Assembly (NCBI RefSeq): GCF_002906575.1
Contig: NZ_CP026309.1
Location: 3,410,001 to 3,474,000 of the forward strand
Length of the DNA: 64,000 bases
Source: Salinigranum rubrum
Lineage (GTDB): Archaea > Halobacteriota > Halobacteria > Halobacteriales > Haloferacaceae
Reading direction: 5' to 3'
Each line of letters starts with the position of its first letter. Position 1 is the first letter of the stretch. Both the position numbers and the translations under genes were made by a program. Below, one piece after another: positions 1-8,929 of this stretch. The notes below the pieces were generated by a model. That model had not been told where the DNA came from. It saw nothing but the letters and a program-made list of their open reading frames with translations, and ran no database searches.

Positions 1-386
1 GCGAGGTGACCCACGTCCAAGCCAACTTCGACTTCTACAACCACGGCTGGACCGAGATGATGGAGTTCCCCGCCGACGAACTCGAAGCGCACTACGAGCG
101 CTACGAGGACTTCTTCGGCGCGTACTCGATTACCATCGACGACCCCCTCGGCGACTTCCGGACGCGGACCATCCCGAGCGCGCCCTCGACCCCCGAAAAG
201 CTCGACGCGCCCGAACACCCCCACGCCGAGGGCGGCTTCGCCGACGACGTCTACGTCGAGGACGAGGAGGGGAACCTCCACGTCGGCGACGCCGTCACCC
301 CCGACGACGACGAGGTGGACGTCACCGCCGCGCCGGGAATGCAGGACGTGGAGTCCGAGGACGCCGACGACGCGAAAGCGGACTGA
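1..386 (+). CDS. Unrecognised haloarchaeal protein, C-terminal part (5' end outside window)
   Basis: The open frame runs from the left edge; the first in-frame GTG at position 6 lies inside what reads as continuous protein (Glu-Val-Thr-His...), so the true start is probably upstream of the window. About 127 residues are visible. The first 50 are aromatic-rich (NFDFYNHGW, YERYEDFFG) and look folded; the last 50 form an acidic, low-complexity tail ending DDAKAD, typical of haloarchaeal cytosolic proteins. No membrane segment or catalytic motif is seen. I do not recognise the family and assign no function. Confidence 0.7.
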   Translation, partial: EVTHVQANFDFYNHGWTEMMEFPADELEAHYERYEDFFGAYSITIDDPLGDFRTRTIPSAPSTPEKLDAPEHPHAEGGFADDVYVEDEEGNLHVGDAVTPDDDEVDVTAAPGMQDVESEDADDAKAD

Positions 387-454
387 GCCGGTTTTTCGAT
401 TGTCGAGACGGCCGCCCCTCGACTCACGACTCCGACCGGCGAGACGCCCGACCC

Positions 455-931
455 TTATCGGTCGGTGCTCGTGTCCCCGTCCGTTTCGTCGTCGTCCGGG
501 GCGTCCTCGACGGCGATCGACTGCGGCGACGTTCGGTGGACCTCGTCCGAACCGCCGCCTCTCGTCCGTCCGCGTCCCTCTCCCTGTCCGAGGCTGACCG
601 GGAGCTTCTGACGGACCTCGTCCGCGATGGACTCCACGCGACGACGGATGCTCTTGATCTCCTCTTCGAACTCCTCGACGCTCCGCTCGACGTAGTGGAC
701 GCGCGTGTGCGGCACTCGTCGTACCAGGTCGTTTCCGTCGTCGTCCGTCCCCGAGGTGAACGCCCAGTGGTCCTGGACGTAGACGATCTGTTCGTTCGCG
801 ACCGTCTCCTCGACCGTCCCCTCCTCGGGGTGGTCGTAGACGATGGTCGCCGCTCCGGTCTCCCGGTCGACTTCGAGGTCGGTGTCGTCCTGGCCGTTCG
901 ACTCCGTCCGGTCGTGTTCGTGATCGCTCAT
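455..931 (-). CDS. Hypothetical acidic protein, 158 aa
   Basis: Starts at ATG 931 with an Asp/Glu/His-rich leader (MSDHEHDRTESNG). A compact core of about residues 20-75 (ATIVYDHPEEG, VQDHWAFTSG) is followed by a predicted helical stretch (EEFEEEIKSIRRRVESIADEV, about 88-108) that could form a coiled coil, then a disordered Gly/Arg and acidic tail. No signal peptide or membrane segment. Codon use and acidity match its neighbours, which supports it being real. The family is not recognised. It faces the upstream plus-strand gene and ends 68 nt after it. Confidence 0.65.
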   Translation of the reverse strand: MSDHEHDRTESNGQDDTDLEVDRETGAATIVYDHPEEGTVEETVANEQIVYVQDHWAFTSGTDDDGNDLVRRVPHTRVHYVERSVEEFEEEIKSIRRRVESIADEVRQKLPVSLGQGEGRGRTRGGGSDEVHRTSPQSIAVEDAPDDDETDGDTSTDR

Positions 932-1039
932 GCAGCCCCCGGCTAACAGCCCGGGGCTTGTGTATTCTGTGACACCACAACCGGACTGTCAACGCCGCGT
1001 GACCGTCACCGCGAGGTGGTCGCCCCGGCGTCCCGGTGG

Positions 1040-2431
1040 CTACGTCTCCCCGCCGGTCACGACCCGGTCGCCCTCGCCCTCCCCAGCCACCTCGTCGACT
1101 GCGCGGCCGGACCGGTCCGCGTTCCCCTTCGTGTCGATGCGGTCGGCGCACTCGAAGCCGGCGACGATGCCGCCGTTCAACGAACGCTCGGGGTACTGCG
1201 CGCGCGAGGCCATCCCCGCGTAGTACAGCCCCTCGGCCACCTCGCTCAGGTCGTACGGGACGACCTTTTCGAGGTAGCCGCGCTCGTAGACGGGCGCGGC
1301 GCGGGGGTTGCGCGCGAGGCGGAACCGGGTCACCGAGTCGCGAGAGAAGTCGGGGAACATCTCTTCGAGGTGGGAGAGCCACTGCTCTTCGATTTCCTCG
1401 TCGGAGGCCTGCCACAGCGGTTCGTCGGACGACTGGATGTAGCTCGCGACGTAGAGGAGGTGCTGGCCGCCGTATCTGTCGGGAGACACGAAGTTGGTGT
1501 GCTCGATGAGCGCGCCGAACGGCGCGTCGTGAGCGATGTTCAGCCAGTAGGTGTCCGTCAGGGGAGCGTCCATCGTGACGACCGCACACACCGCCCCCTG
1601 AAAGTCGATGTCGCACTCGTAGCCGCAGAGCGCTTCGAGGACGTTCGGCATCGCCGCGACGACGACGCCCTCGGTGTCGTGCGTTTCGCTCGCGCCGCCG
1701 CGCTCGGCGGTCAGCGTGGAGACGGCCCCGTCGTCGAGCGCGAGGTCGGTGACGCGCGCGCCCGTCGTGATGTTCTCCCGGCCGACCGCGTCGACGAGGG
1801 CGTCGATGAACGGCGCGAACCCGCCGTCGAAGTAGCCCAGGATTTCGCCGCGGAGCAGGTCGCGCTCGCCGCGGAACTTGATCCGCCCTAGGAGCCAGGC
1901 CGCGCTCACCTCTTCCTTCCGCGAGCCGAACTTCGCGTCGAGCAGCGGCTCGAAGAAGTTCTCGTACACCCCCTCAGTCGTGTGGTCGACGACGAACTCG
2001 CGGATGGGGACGTCCTCGTACGCTTCGAGCGACTCGTAGGAGTCGAATCTGGGGGGAAGCTCCCGGAAGTCGGCTCCGAGCGTGAGCATTCCGAGCCTGA
2101 ATTTGTCGTACAGCGACAGGTGAGGGTACGCGAGGATTTCCCAGGGAGTGTCGAGCGGGTGGACGACGCCGTCGACGTAGTAGGCGTTCTTCCCCACGAG
2201 CCACTCGAGGCGGTCGTCGACGCCGAGTTCCGCGGCGAGGTCGACGATAGTCTCCTCGGACTTGGAGAGGTGGTGGTAGAACTGTTCGATTCGGTCACCA
2301 GCGGTTTCGTACGTCGCGGCGAGGCCCCCCAGATCGTGGGAGGCCTCGAAGACGTGGACGTCGTGACCCTGTCGTTGCAGGCGATAGGCGGCGGCGAGAC
2401 CGGCGATGCCCCCGCCGACGACGTGTTTCAT
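1040..2431 (-). CDS. NAD(P)/FAD-dependent oxidoreductase (amine oxidase / protoporphyrinogen-oxidase-like fold)
   Basis: The N terminus carries the FAD-binding Rossmann signature (GGGIAGLAAAYRL, residues 6-18) followed by the usual acidic residue about 30 residues in (HVFEASHDLGGLAATYE), typical of the flavin amine oxidase clan. The remaining region includes segments of the substrate domain and a C-terminal FAD-contact motif (ERSLNGGIVAGFECADRI). At 463 aa the length fits protoporphyrinogen-oxidase-like or UDP-galactopyranose-mutase-like members. The substrate cannot be read from the sequence; candidates include a carotenoid or polyprenyl desaturase-like enzyme or a sugar mutase. The last 30 residues are a hydrophilic extension. 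It is transcribed away from the homoserine kinase gene. Confidence 0.85.
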   Translation of the reverse strand: MKHVVGGGIAGLAAAYRLQRQGHDVHVFEASHDLGGLAATYETAGDRIEQFYHHLSKSEETIVDLAAELGVDDRLEWLVGKNAYYVDGVVHPLDTPWEILAYPHLSLYDKFRLGMLTLGADFRELPPRFDSYESLEAYEDVPIREFVVDHTTEGVYENFFEPLLDAKFGSRKEEVSAAWLLGRIKFRGERDLLRGEILGYFDGGFAPFIDALVDAVGRENITTGARVTDLALDDGAVSTLTAERGGASETHDTEGVVVAAMPNVLEALCGYECDIDFQGAVCAVVTMDAPLTDTYWLNIAHDAPFGALIEHTNFVSPDRYGGQHLLYVASYIQSSDEPLWQASDEEIEEQWLSHLEEMFPDFSRDSVTRFRLARNPRAAPVYERGYLEKVVPYDLSEVAEGLYYAGMASRAQYPERSLNGGIVAGFECADRIDTKGNADRSGRAVDEVAGEGEGDRVVTGGET

Positions 2432-2677
2432 TGCCCGGGCTTCGAGGTAGAGGTGTTAGGACTTTGTGGTTCCTACGGCCTGTTGTGCGTCGGTACCGAC
2501 TGTCGCCGCCCCCGGCGACGACCGGGACACGGGCACAACGGACCGTACCGCGGTTCGAGCCAAGCGCGCTCTGCCCGGCCGAGCGTCCGTGAGACGGCTC
2601 GAATCGACCGCCCACGCGCCTCTCGGTCGGACCCTCGCTTCGCTACCTTTTTACTCGCTGTTCGTAAAAGTCGGGGC

Positions 2678-3555
2678 ATGCTGTCGGTCAGGGCCCCCGC
2701 GACGAGCGCGAACCTCGGGAGTGGCTTCGACGTGTTCGGCGTCGCCCTCGACCGTCCCGCCGACGTCGTCCGCGTCGAGAAGGCCGACGAGACGGCCATC
2801 GAGGTGACCGGCGTCGGCGCGACGTACATCCCGACCGACCCCGACGGCAACACCGTCGGTGCCGTCGCCGAGGCGCTCGACGCCCCGGCGCACATTCACA
2901 TCAACAAGGGCGTCCGTCCCTCGTCGGGGCTGGGGTCGTCGGCGGCCTCGGCGGCGGCGGCCGCCCTCGCGCTGAACGAACTGTACGACAGGGGACTCAC
3001 GCGGGAGGAACTGGTCCCCGTCGCGGCCAAGGGCGAGGCGGTGGTCTCGGGCGAACCGCACGCCGACAACGTCGCGCCCTCGCTTCTGGGCGGGTTCACC
3101 ATCGCCTCGGGCGGCGGCATCACGTCCGTCGACGCCGACATCCCGCTGGTGGCCTGTCTGCCGGAAATCGCCGTCTCGACGCGCGACGCGCGGCGGTCGT
3201 CCCCTCGACGGCCGACATGACCGACCTCGTCGACACCGTCGGCCACGCCGCCACGCTCACCGTGGGGATGTGCCGGTCGGACCCCGACCTGGTCGGCGAG
3301 GGGATGACCGACGAAATCGTCACGCCCGCCCGGGCGGGACTCATCTCGGGGTACACCCAGGTCCGGACCGCCGCGTTCGACGCCGGTGCGACCGGCGTGA
3401 CCGTCTCGGGTGCCGGCCCCTCGGTCATCGCCGCCTGTCACGACGGGGACCGCCGGGCCGTGGCGGGGGCGATGGTCGACGCCTTCTCCGAGGTGGGCAT
3501 CGACGCCCGCGCGTACCAGACGCGCATCGGTCGCGGTGCCGAGGTGCTGGAGTAG
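2678..3555 (+). pseudogene. thrB: Homoserine kinase, interrupted by a one-base frameshift
   Basis: GHMP kinase that phosphorylates homoserine in threonine synthesis. ATG 2678 gives MLSVRAPATSANLGSGFDVFG and the ATP-binding Gly/Ser loop PSSGLGSSAASAAAA. The frame reads well to RDARR near 3196, then stops at TGA 3218. The continuation (VVPSTADMTDLVDTVGHAA... to the GHMP C-terminal motif VSGAGPSVIAA and AEVLE) lies in the next frame and ends at 3555. Adding one G to the run at 3195-3196 restores RRVVPSTADM and a 292-aa protein, the normal family size. Both halves keep haloarchaeal codon use and conserved motifs, so a lost base in the assembly is more likely than a dead gene. Confidence 0.9.
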
Positions 3556-3927
3556 GTGTGGGACCGGGTGGGAGCGACGTGTGCCGTGCGTGGCTGTGGG
3601 TCTCGTGTCGGAGCCACCGGTGTGTGTTCGACAGGAGCTTCGAGCGGCACCAAGACCGCGCGGTGCACGGGCGCGATGAGGCCACGTCCTCCCCAGACGA
3701 CTCGCTCACGCCGTTCGCTCGCCCCTCGCGCGCGGGTCGCGCCGACGAACCGGCGCGACGCCACGCGCCACCGCCCCGCTGTGTTGCGGTCGGCAGGTGA
3801 CCACCTGCGTGTTCCGTCGTCTCTAACGGCGAACTCCCAGCCAGCCACCGAGAAGCGCACGTCGCGTACCGAGTCCCAACCATTATTGCCGACAAACCAC
3901 AACCCCGAGGGTGCGGAGTGGCTCACG
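3556..3927. repeat. Gene-free stretch containing a copy of the intergenic GC-rich repeat family
   Basis: No convincing coding frame. Around 3651-3735 the sequence (CCGCGCGGT...GCCACGT-CCTCCCCAG-ACGACTCGCTC...GTTCGCTCG) resembles blocks found at 13,610-13,690, 10,345-10,480 and 38,586-38,690. The stretch also has several G/T-rich pentamers after the thrB stop and an AT-richer segment (ATTATTGCCGACAAAC, about 3881-3896) about 30 nt before the next ATG, which could be its promoter. Confidence 0.5.
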
Positions 3928-4062
3928 ATGCCCATCGCACCGCACTACCCGTCGGACGAACCCACAGAGGACGAGGAGAAGCCGGACTTCGGCGAGATCG
4001 TCGACCGCATCCTCAACGGCGGTGACGACCCGACCCCGGTCGTCTCCGCCCCAGGCGCATAG
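3928..4062 (+). CDS. Hypothetical acidic small protein, 44 aa
   Basis: Short frame from ATG 3928, starting MPIAPHYPSDEPTEDEEKP and ending VVSAPGA before TAG. A possible TATA element (ATTATT, about 3881-3886) lies 40 nt upstream. A run of six T at 4095-4100 follows 33 nt after the stop and could terminate it. Composition is haloarchaeal (Asp/Glu/Pro-rich), with a possible amphipathic helix FGEIVDRILNGG at residues 21-32. No family recognised; it could also be a chance frame, though its acidity argues for coding. Confidence 0.5.
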   Translation: MPIAPHYPSDEPTEDEEKPDFGEIVDRILNGGDDPTPVVSAPGA

Positions 4063-4094
4063 TCCGTCAACTGCGCCGGTCCGCCTCTCCGACG

Positions 4095-4100
4095 TTTTTT
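4095..4100 (+). terminator. Oligo-T terminator
   Basis: Six consecutive T residues on the plus strand, 33 nt downstream of the small acidic ORF and lying between it and the convergent membrane-protein gene. Archaeal RNA polymerase terminates at such T tracts without needing a hairpin. No stable stem is obvious before it. Confidence 0.45.
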
Positions 4101-4104
4101 CCCG

Positions 4105-4268
4105 TTACGGCCGGCCCCACTCGTAGAACCACCAGGCGATGCCGAGGAGCATGAGGCCGATTCCGAGGGTAGAGGTCGCCGGTTCGGGATGACGAAGAGG
4201 ACGAAACCGACGATGATGAGCGCGGCCGGTTCGAGTTCGTCCCAGTAGTTCGCGAACGAGAGTCCCAT
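4105..4268 (-). pseudogene. Small two-helix membrane protein, 54 aa when one lost base is restored
   Basis: From ATG 4268 the frame reads MGLSFANYWDELEPAALIIV followed by GFVLFVIP, then becomes nonsense. Restoring one G in the segment 4183-4188 (CCCGAACC to CCCGGAACC on the coding strand) gives a clean continuation, EPATSTLGIGLMLLGIAWWF ending YEWGRP and TAA at 4105. The span is 164 nt, exactly one short of 55 codons. Two hydrophobic helices (about residues 15-28 and 34-48) flank a Pro-rich turn, so it is probably an inner-membrane protein. I know of similar short haloarchaeal membrane proteins but no function. This is a second instance of a single-base loss in the window. Confidence 0.7.
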
Positions 4269-4417
4269 AGCCGGGATTCGCCGGCCCGGATTATGTGTCT
4301 TGTCACCGCGCGGAGAGGGACCGCCCGTCGTCGACGTGACGGACCTCGGCCGTGCGGGGGAATAGAGAGACGAAGAGAGCGGAGAGCGGAGAGAGACGAA
4401 GAGAGCGGAGAGCGGCA

Positions 4418-4933
4418 TCACACGTCGTCGAACGCGTCCTGCCAGTCGAGGACGGCCGAACCACCGACGTCCTCCTCGTCGAGCAGCGTGGCCGTCTCGC
4501 GGACGACCCGTTCGAAGAACGGTCTGTCGTCGTGTTCGACCGTCCGGACGCCGGTAACGATGCGCTCGAACAGGTCGTCGCCGGCCACGTCGAGCGCGTC
4601 CAGTTCGCGTCGACGGTGGTGAACCGCGAGCGCCGTGACCCGGGCGACGACGGCGACCTGTGCGTCGCGGTCGCCGAAGGGGGAGTCGACGGTTCGGACG
4701 GTGCGGGCGAGCGCGTCGCCGACGAGCCACGGGAGCCAGGCCGGGTCGCGGTCCGGGGCAGTCGTGATCGCCTCGGCGCACGCGAGATACCGAGCCACCG
4801 GGTCCACGTCGGCGTCGGAGAGCGTGTGTCCGAGCAGGCGCTCGGCGTGGGCGGCCCCCTCGGCAGGAGTCGTGGAGGCGACAGCCTCGCGGAGCAGAAC
4901 GGACACGTCGCAGTCGGCGTCGTCCTCGGACAA
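4418..4933 (-). CDS. Hypothetical protein, 171 aa
   Basis: Starts at ATG 4933 (MSEDDADCDVSVLLREAVAS) 12 nt downstream of the pdxS stop, so it probably shares its transcript. The protein is predicted all-helical, with repeated Ala/Leu/Glu/Arg helices, and no membrane segment or catalytic signature. It might be a small helical adaptor; no family is recognised and no link to vitamin B6 can be shown beyond the gene order. Confidence 0.7.
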   Translation of the reverse strand: MSEDDADCDVSVLLREAVASTTPAEGAAHAERLLGHTLSDADVDPVARYLACAEAITTAPDRDPAWLPWLVGDALARTVRTVDSPFGDRDAQVAVVARVTALAVHHRRRELDALDVAGDDLFERIVTGVRTVEHDDRPFFERVVRETATLLDEEDVGGSAVLDWQDAFDDV

Positions 4934-4945
4934 AACGAGACGCGA

Positions 4946-5854
4946 CTAGACGCCGCGGCCCTGTAGTTTCTCCTCGTCGGGCATGTCGACGTTCGATTCG
5001 CCCTTCATCCCCTTGCCGATGTTCGCGGATATCTCCGCGAGCGCCTCGGGGTCGTCCCAGTTGTTGACGGCCTCGACGACCGCTCGGCCCATCGCCTCGG
5101 GGTTCTCCGCGCCGAAGATGCCCGAACCGACGAAGATGCCGTCGCACTCGTGGTACATCATGAGCGCGGCGTCGGCGGGCGTCGCAATGCCGCCGGCGGC
5201 GAAGTTCACGACCGGGAGCCGTCCCATCTCGGACGTCTCGTGCACGAGGTCCGCGGGCGCCTCGTGCTCGCGGGCCCACTTCTCGCGCTCGTCGTGCTGC
5301 ATCCCGATGAGCGAGCGGATCTGGTGTTTGATGGTCCGCTGGTGGGTGACCGCCTGGTTCACGTCGCCGGTGCCGGCCTCGCCCTTCGTGCGGATCATCG
5401 CCGCGCCCTCGTCGATACGGCGGAGCGCCTCGGGAAGGTCGCGCGCACCGCAGACGAACGGCGCGGTGAAGTCGCGCTTGTCGATGTGGTACTCGTTGTC
5501 CGCCGGCGTCAGGACCTCGCTCTCGTCGACCATGTCGACCCCGAGCGCTTCGAGGATCTGCGCCTCGGTGTAGTGGCCGATTCGGGCCTTGCCCATCACA
5601 GGGATGGAGACGGCGTCGATGATCTCCGACACCTTCTCCGGGTCGGGCATGCGCGAGACGCCGCCGCGCTTGCGGATGTCGGCGGGGACGGCCTCCAGCG
5701 CCATGACCGCGACGGCACCGGCCTCCTCGGCGATGCGGGCCTGCTCGGCGTTCACCACGTCCATGATGACGCCCCCTTTCTGCATCTGGGCGAACCCGCG
5801 CTTGACCAGATCGGTCCCGCGTCGAAGCTCCGTCAGATCGGTCTCATCAGCCAT
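4946..5854 (-). CDS. pdxS: Pyridoxal 5'-phosphate synthase lyase subunit PdxS
   Basis: Synthase subunit of the deoxyxylulose-phosphate-independent vitamin B6 pathway: it joins ribose 5-phosphate, glyceraldehyde 3-phosphate and ammonia supplied by the glutaminase PdxT. The TIM-barrel family markers are all visible: [37 protein letters not shown], the lysine-bearing MGKARIGHY and [12 protein letters not shown], and the C-terminal phosphate loop [10 protein letters not shown] start at ATG 5854 ([13 protein letters not shown]), giving 302 aa, the usual length; an earlier in-frame ATG at 5878 would add eight non-conserved residues. No pdxT is present in the window. Confidence 0.97.
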   Translation of the reverse strand: MADETDLTELRRGTDLVKRGFAQMQKGGVIMDVVNAEQARIAEEAGAVAVMALEAVPADIRKRGGVSRMPDPEKVSEIIDAVSIPVMGKARIGHYTEAQILEALGVDMVDESEVLTPADNEYHIDKRDFTAPFVCGARDLPEALRRIDEGAAMIRTKGEAGTGDVNQAVTHQRTIKHQIRSLIGMQHDEREKWAREHEAPADLVHETSEMGRLPVVNFAAGGIATPADAALMMYHECDGIFVGSGIFGAENPEAMGRAVVEAVNNWDDPEALAEISANIGKGMKGESNVDMPDEEKLQGRGV

Positions 5855-6059
5855 ACCGGACGCTTGGACCGGACGCACTTAAGCCGTGCTTTCGGGGCTG
5901 TCGGTCGGGTGAGACGCCCGACGGCGGGAAACGACGCGGGGGAATCGCGACCGGACTCGACGCCGACTGGCGCGCCCCCTCGTCGTCTCGGGGTCACGGA
6001 GGGCACGACGACCGTATGGGACCGCCACCGCTTTGTCACCCCCCTCCTTTCGGTGGGTC

Positions 6060-6776
6060 ATGGCTACGGCTCGACGTCGCCTCGCCGAACTGTTCGACGG
6101 CGACGGCCTCCCCGCCCCCGCGGACCTCCCCCGATGGCTCGCTCCCCTCCCTCGGCGCGTGGAGAACCTCGGACTCAACCTCGTTCCGCTCGTCGTCCTC
6201 ACCAACCTCGTCGGGACGGCGTTCGGTTTCTGGTACTACCGCTACCAGTTCTCCATCGAACCGACGGTGATGTGGCCGTTCGTCCCCGACTCGCCCGTGG
6301 CGACGCTCTTCATCGCGCTCGCGTTCGGCTCGTGGTACCTCGGGCGGACGAACGAGTACCTCAACGCGCTGGCCTTCTTCGGCTGTCTCAAACTCGGCGC
6401 GTGGACGCCGTACGTCCTCCTCGTGTTCGCAGAGGACTTCTCGTACCTCCACCCGGCGATGTACAACTTCCTCTTCTGGAGCCACCTCGCCATGGTCGTC
6501 GAGGCGTTCGTCATCCACCGGTTCTCGGACTTCCCGATCAAGGCAGTCCTCGTCGCCGTCGTCTGGTACGGCTTCAACGACCTCGTCGACTACTTCGTTC
6601 CCCTGGTGGGGACCCCCCACCACACGCTCGTCCCGGCCGAACCCATCTCGAATCAGGTCGTCCAGCACGTCTCCCCGGCGCACGAACTCGCCGCCGCCGG
6701 TGCCGTGGTGCTGACGCTCGCGGCGACGTTCCTCGCGCTGTCGACGCGGGTGAAACTGCTCGAATCCGTGCGGTGA
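6060..6776 (+). CDS. DUF1405 domain membrane protein
   Basis: Start chosen at ATG 6060 (MATARRRLAELFDG); the 238-aa product has about six to seven hydrophobic segments from residue 45 to 232, with the DUF1405 hallmarks FGFWYYRYQF, GSWYLGR, CLKLGAWTPYVLL and NDLVDYFVPLVGTPHH. It is therefore an integral membrane protein of unknown function. Aromatic and charged residues within membrane segments (YNFLFWSHLAMVVEAFVIH) are conserved in this family in archaea and Bacillus. It stands alone between the divergently read pdxS and the enolase-like gene. Confidence 0.88.
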   Translation: MATARRRLAELFDGDGLPAPADLPRWLAPLPRRVENLGLNLVPLVVLTNLVGTAFGFWYYRYQFSIEPTVMWPFVPDSPVATLFIALAFGSWYLGRTNEYLNALAFFGCLKLGAWTPYVLLVFAEDFSYLHPAMYNFLFWSHLAMVVEAFVIHRFSDFPIKAVLVAVVWYGFNDLVDYFVPLVGTPHHTLVPAEPISNQVVQHVSPAHELAAAGAVVLTLAATFLALSTRVKLLESVR

Positions 6777-6859
6777 GCGTCCGAATCCGCGTAGTGAGCC
6801 TCGCTCTGGAGAGCCCACGTCGCTTCGATTCCGCGCAGTAACCCGACGGTTACCTGACG

Positions 6860-6866
6860 TTTTAAG
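6860..6866 (+). promoter_or_regulatory. TATA box for the enolase-like gene
   Basis: TTTTAAG centred about 27 nt before ATG 6890 in otherwise GC-rich sequence, the expected position for a leaderless haloarchaeal transcript. Confidence 0.5.
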
Positions 6867-6889
6867 CCCGCACCCGGGCTACGAGGGAC

Positions 6890-7939
6890 ATGGAGTTCTC
6901 ACGCGTCGCCGACCTCTCACTCACCGTCGAGTCGGTCGACTACAGCCAGCAGGAGCGCGACACCTCCAGCGGGTTCGTCCGGAAGTCGACGACGTTCCAC
7001 CTCTCGGGCGAGGGCGAGACGGGCCGCGGCGAGGACGTGACGTACGACACGGAGGACCACGACGCGCTCGCGGCGTCGTGGGAAGAGGGCGGATACGACC
7101 TCGCCGGCGAGTACACCTTCGAGTCGTTCTCCGACCGACTGGACGACGTCGACCTCTTCCCGACGAAAGAGCCCGAGCGCGACACGGCACACCACTACCG
7201 CCGGTGGGGGCTGGAATCCGCGGGACTCGACCTCGCGCTCAGACAGGCCGGCGAGAGCCTCGGCTCCCTCCTCGGCCGGAGCTACGACCCCGTTCGGTTC
7301 GTCGCCTCCACGCGCCTGGGCGAACCGCCGACGACCGACCGAGTCGACGCCGTCCTCGACCGCGTCCCCGACGCCGAGTTCAAACTCGACCCCACCTCCG
7401 AGTGGACGGCCGAACTCGTCGACGCGCTGGCCGCGACCGACGCGGTGCGAATCCTCGACATCAAGGGCCAGTACGAGGGGACAGAGGTCGACACCGAACC
7501 CGACGCCGACCTCTACCGACTCGTCTTCGAGGGGTTCCCCGACGCCGTCGTCGAGGACCCGGCGCTCGTTTCAGAGACCGAAGACATCGTCGAGTTGCAC
7601 AGGGACCGCCTCTCGTGGGACTACCCCATCACGGGCGTCGACTCCGTGGAGGCGCTGCCGTACCCGCCGAACTGGCTGAACATCAAGCCCTCGCGGTTCG
7701 GCACCGTCGAGTCGCTGTTCGAGACGCTGGCGTACGCCGAGGAGCACGGAATACAGCTGTACGGCGGGGGGCAGTTCGAACTCGACGTCGGTCGGTCGCA
7801 CATCCAGACGCTCGCGTCGCTGTGCTATCCGGGGGGACCGAACGACGTCGCCCCGGGCGTCTACAACGAACCTCAGATTCCGGACGACCTGCCGGCGAGT
7901 CCGCTCGAACCCGGCGACCCGGTCGGACTGGGCTTCTGA
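6890..7939 (+). CDS. Enolase-superfamily-like protein
   Basis: A 349-aa protein beginning at ATG 6890, with a likely TATA element TTTTAAG at 6860-6866 (about -27, leaderless). The first 100 residues match the capping-domain side of the enolase superfamily; the barrel half shows ARILDIKGQYEG-like (VRILDIKGQYEGTE, about 185-198), DLYRLVFEGFPDAVVEDP and INIKPSRFG-like (LNIKPSRFGTVE). Known haloarchaeal relatives are annotated as enolase-like domain proteins. The metal-binding acids are plausible (D and E at the ends of the cited strands) but the substrate is unknown; a dipeptide epimerase or muconate-cycloisomerase type reaction is possible only. Confidence 0.75.
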   Translation: MEFSRVADLSLTVESVDYSQQERDTSSGFVRKSTTFHLSGEGETGRGEDVTYDTEDHDALAASWEEGGYDLAGEYTFESFSDRLDDVDLFPTKEPERDTAHHYRRWGLESAGLDLALRQAGESLGSLLGRSYDPVRFVASTRLGEPPTTDRVDAVLDRVPDAEFKLDPTSEWTAELVDALAATDAVRILDIKGQYEGTEVDTEPDADLYRLVFEGFPDAVVEDPALVSETEDIVELHRDRLSWDYPITGVDSVEALPYPPNWLNIKPSRFGTVESLFETLAYAEEHGIQLYGGGQFELDVGRSHIQTLASLCYPGGPNDVAPGVYNEPQIPDDLPASPLEPGDPVGLGF

Positions 7940-7978
7940 GGAGCGGACGGGAGAGAGAGGCGAGGGACGAGCGGAGAA

Positions 7979-8929
7979 TCAGGCCCGGTCGGTGTGCGCG
8001 CGCACCCACAGTTCGCCGATGCGCGACAGTCGGGTTCGATAGGACTTCCCGTGTTCTTCCTGTTCGATGTAGCCCTTCCCGCCGGGACCGAGGCGGTCGA
8101 CGTTGTAGATGACTTTCGACCGGAAGGAGTCGGTGTACTCCTCGTTCAGTTCCTTCGCCAGCGCTTCGGCCAACTCGGAGACGGACTCGAAGACGCCGCG
8201 CTCGCCGAGTTTGAACAGGATGACCTCCTCGAACGGCTTGACGTTCGAAAAGGACGCGACCGGGAGTTCGACGATGTGGTTCTCCCCGATGCGCTTCGCG
8301 CCGATGGTCGTGCCGCGCTCGTCGAACTCCTCTAACAGGTTCGACGCGGCGTCGAGTCGGGCTTCGAGTCGCTCGCGGTCGGCGCTGACGTCGACGCTCG
8401 TGGTCCCGTCGGCGTCGCTCGCGGTCGACGCGTCGGCTTCCTCGGCCGCGTCGAGCAGTTCGGCGAGGAGGTCCCGCCCCGCGCGGAGTTCCTCGGCGAG
8501 TTCGGTTTCGAGGTACTTCTCGGGGGCCGTGTAGTAGGTGTGGATTCTGTCGCGGTCCTCTTGCCGTTCGACCATGATGGAGTGGGCGGCGGTGGCGAAG
8601 GCGAAGGAGACGGGACGAGGCATGGCGCTGACGTTCACCCACACCTCCGCGCCGGTGTCGAGTTCGGCGTTGATGAGGTCGTACGCCTGCTCGAACGCCG
8701 CGTCGTAGTCGTAGACGTCGTCGACGATCACTCGGCTGGTTTCAGCACCGAGGAGGTTCTTGAAATCCTTCTCCAGTTTCTTCGAGAGGTGACGCGAGTA
8801 CTCGACGTTCGCCTCGCTCCCGACGGCCCCTTCGAGGAGGACGACGCGGTCGACGTCGAACTGGTCCCGGATGAGCGGCGCGATGAGGCGGTCGTAGTCG
8901 AACCCCACCGGGACGATGTGCGTCTGCAT
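7979..8929 (-). CDS. HFX_2341-family transcriptional regulator (DUF6293; CARF-like N domain plus winged helix)
   Basis: Start at ATG 8929 (MQTHIVPVGFDYDRLIAPLI) rather than an earlier ATG at 9064, because the extra 45 residues are Arg-rich and non-conserved, and a TTAAGG element sits about 33 nt upstream of 8929. The 316-aa protein has an N-terminal Rossmann-like half (residues 1-140: VVLLEGAVGS, VWVNVSAMPRPVSFAFATAAH), an acidic helical linker (150-210) and a C-terminal DNA-binding half (about 225-316: FKLGERGVFESVSELAEAL, GPGGKGYIEQEEHGKSYRTR). The N half resembles the CARF-type ligand-binding domains of Csa3-like regulators, which is known for this family only by remote similarity. It is read divergently from the protease gene. 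Confidence 0.82.
   Translation of the reverse strand: MQTHIVPVGFDYDRLIAPLIRDQFDVDRVVLLEGAVGSEANVEYSRHLSKKLEKDFKNLLGAETSRVIVDDVYDYDAAFEQAYDLINAELDTGAEVWVNVSAMPRPVSFAFATAAHSIMVERQEDRDRIHTYYTAPEKYLETELAEELRAGRDLLAELLDAAEEADASTASDADGTTSVDVSADRERLEARLDAASNLLEEFDERGTTIGAKRIGENHIVELPVASFSNVKPFEEVILFKLGERGVFESVSELAEALAKELNEEYTDSFRSKVIYNVDRLGPGGKGYIEQEEHGKSYRTRLSRIGELWVRAHTDRA

Noticed and set aside
3556-3927. Long plus-strand frame upstream of the 44-aa ORF
   Set aside because: It is rich in Arg/Ser/Pro and covers the repeat; typical of an out-of-frame reading of GC-rich DNA.
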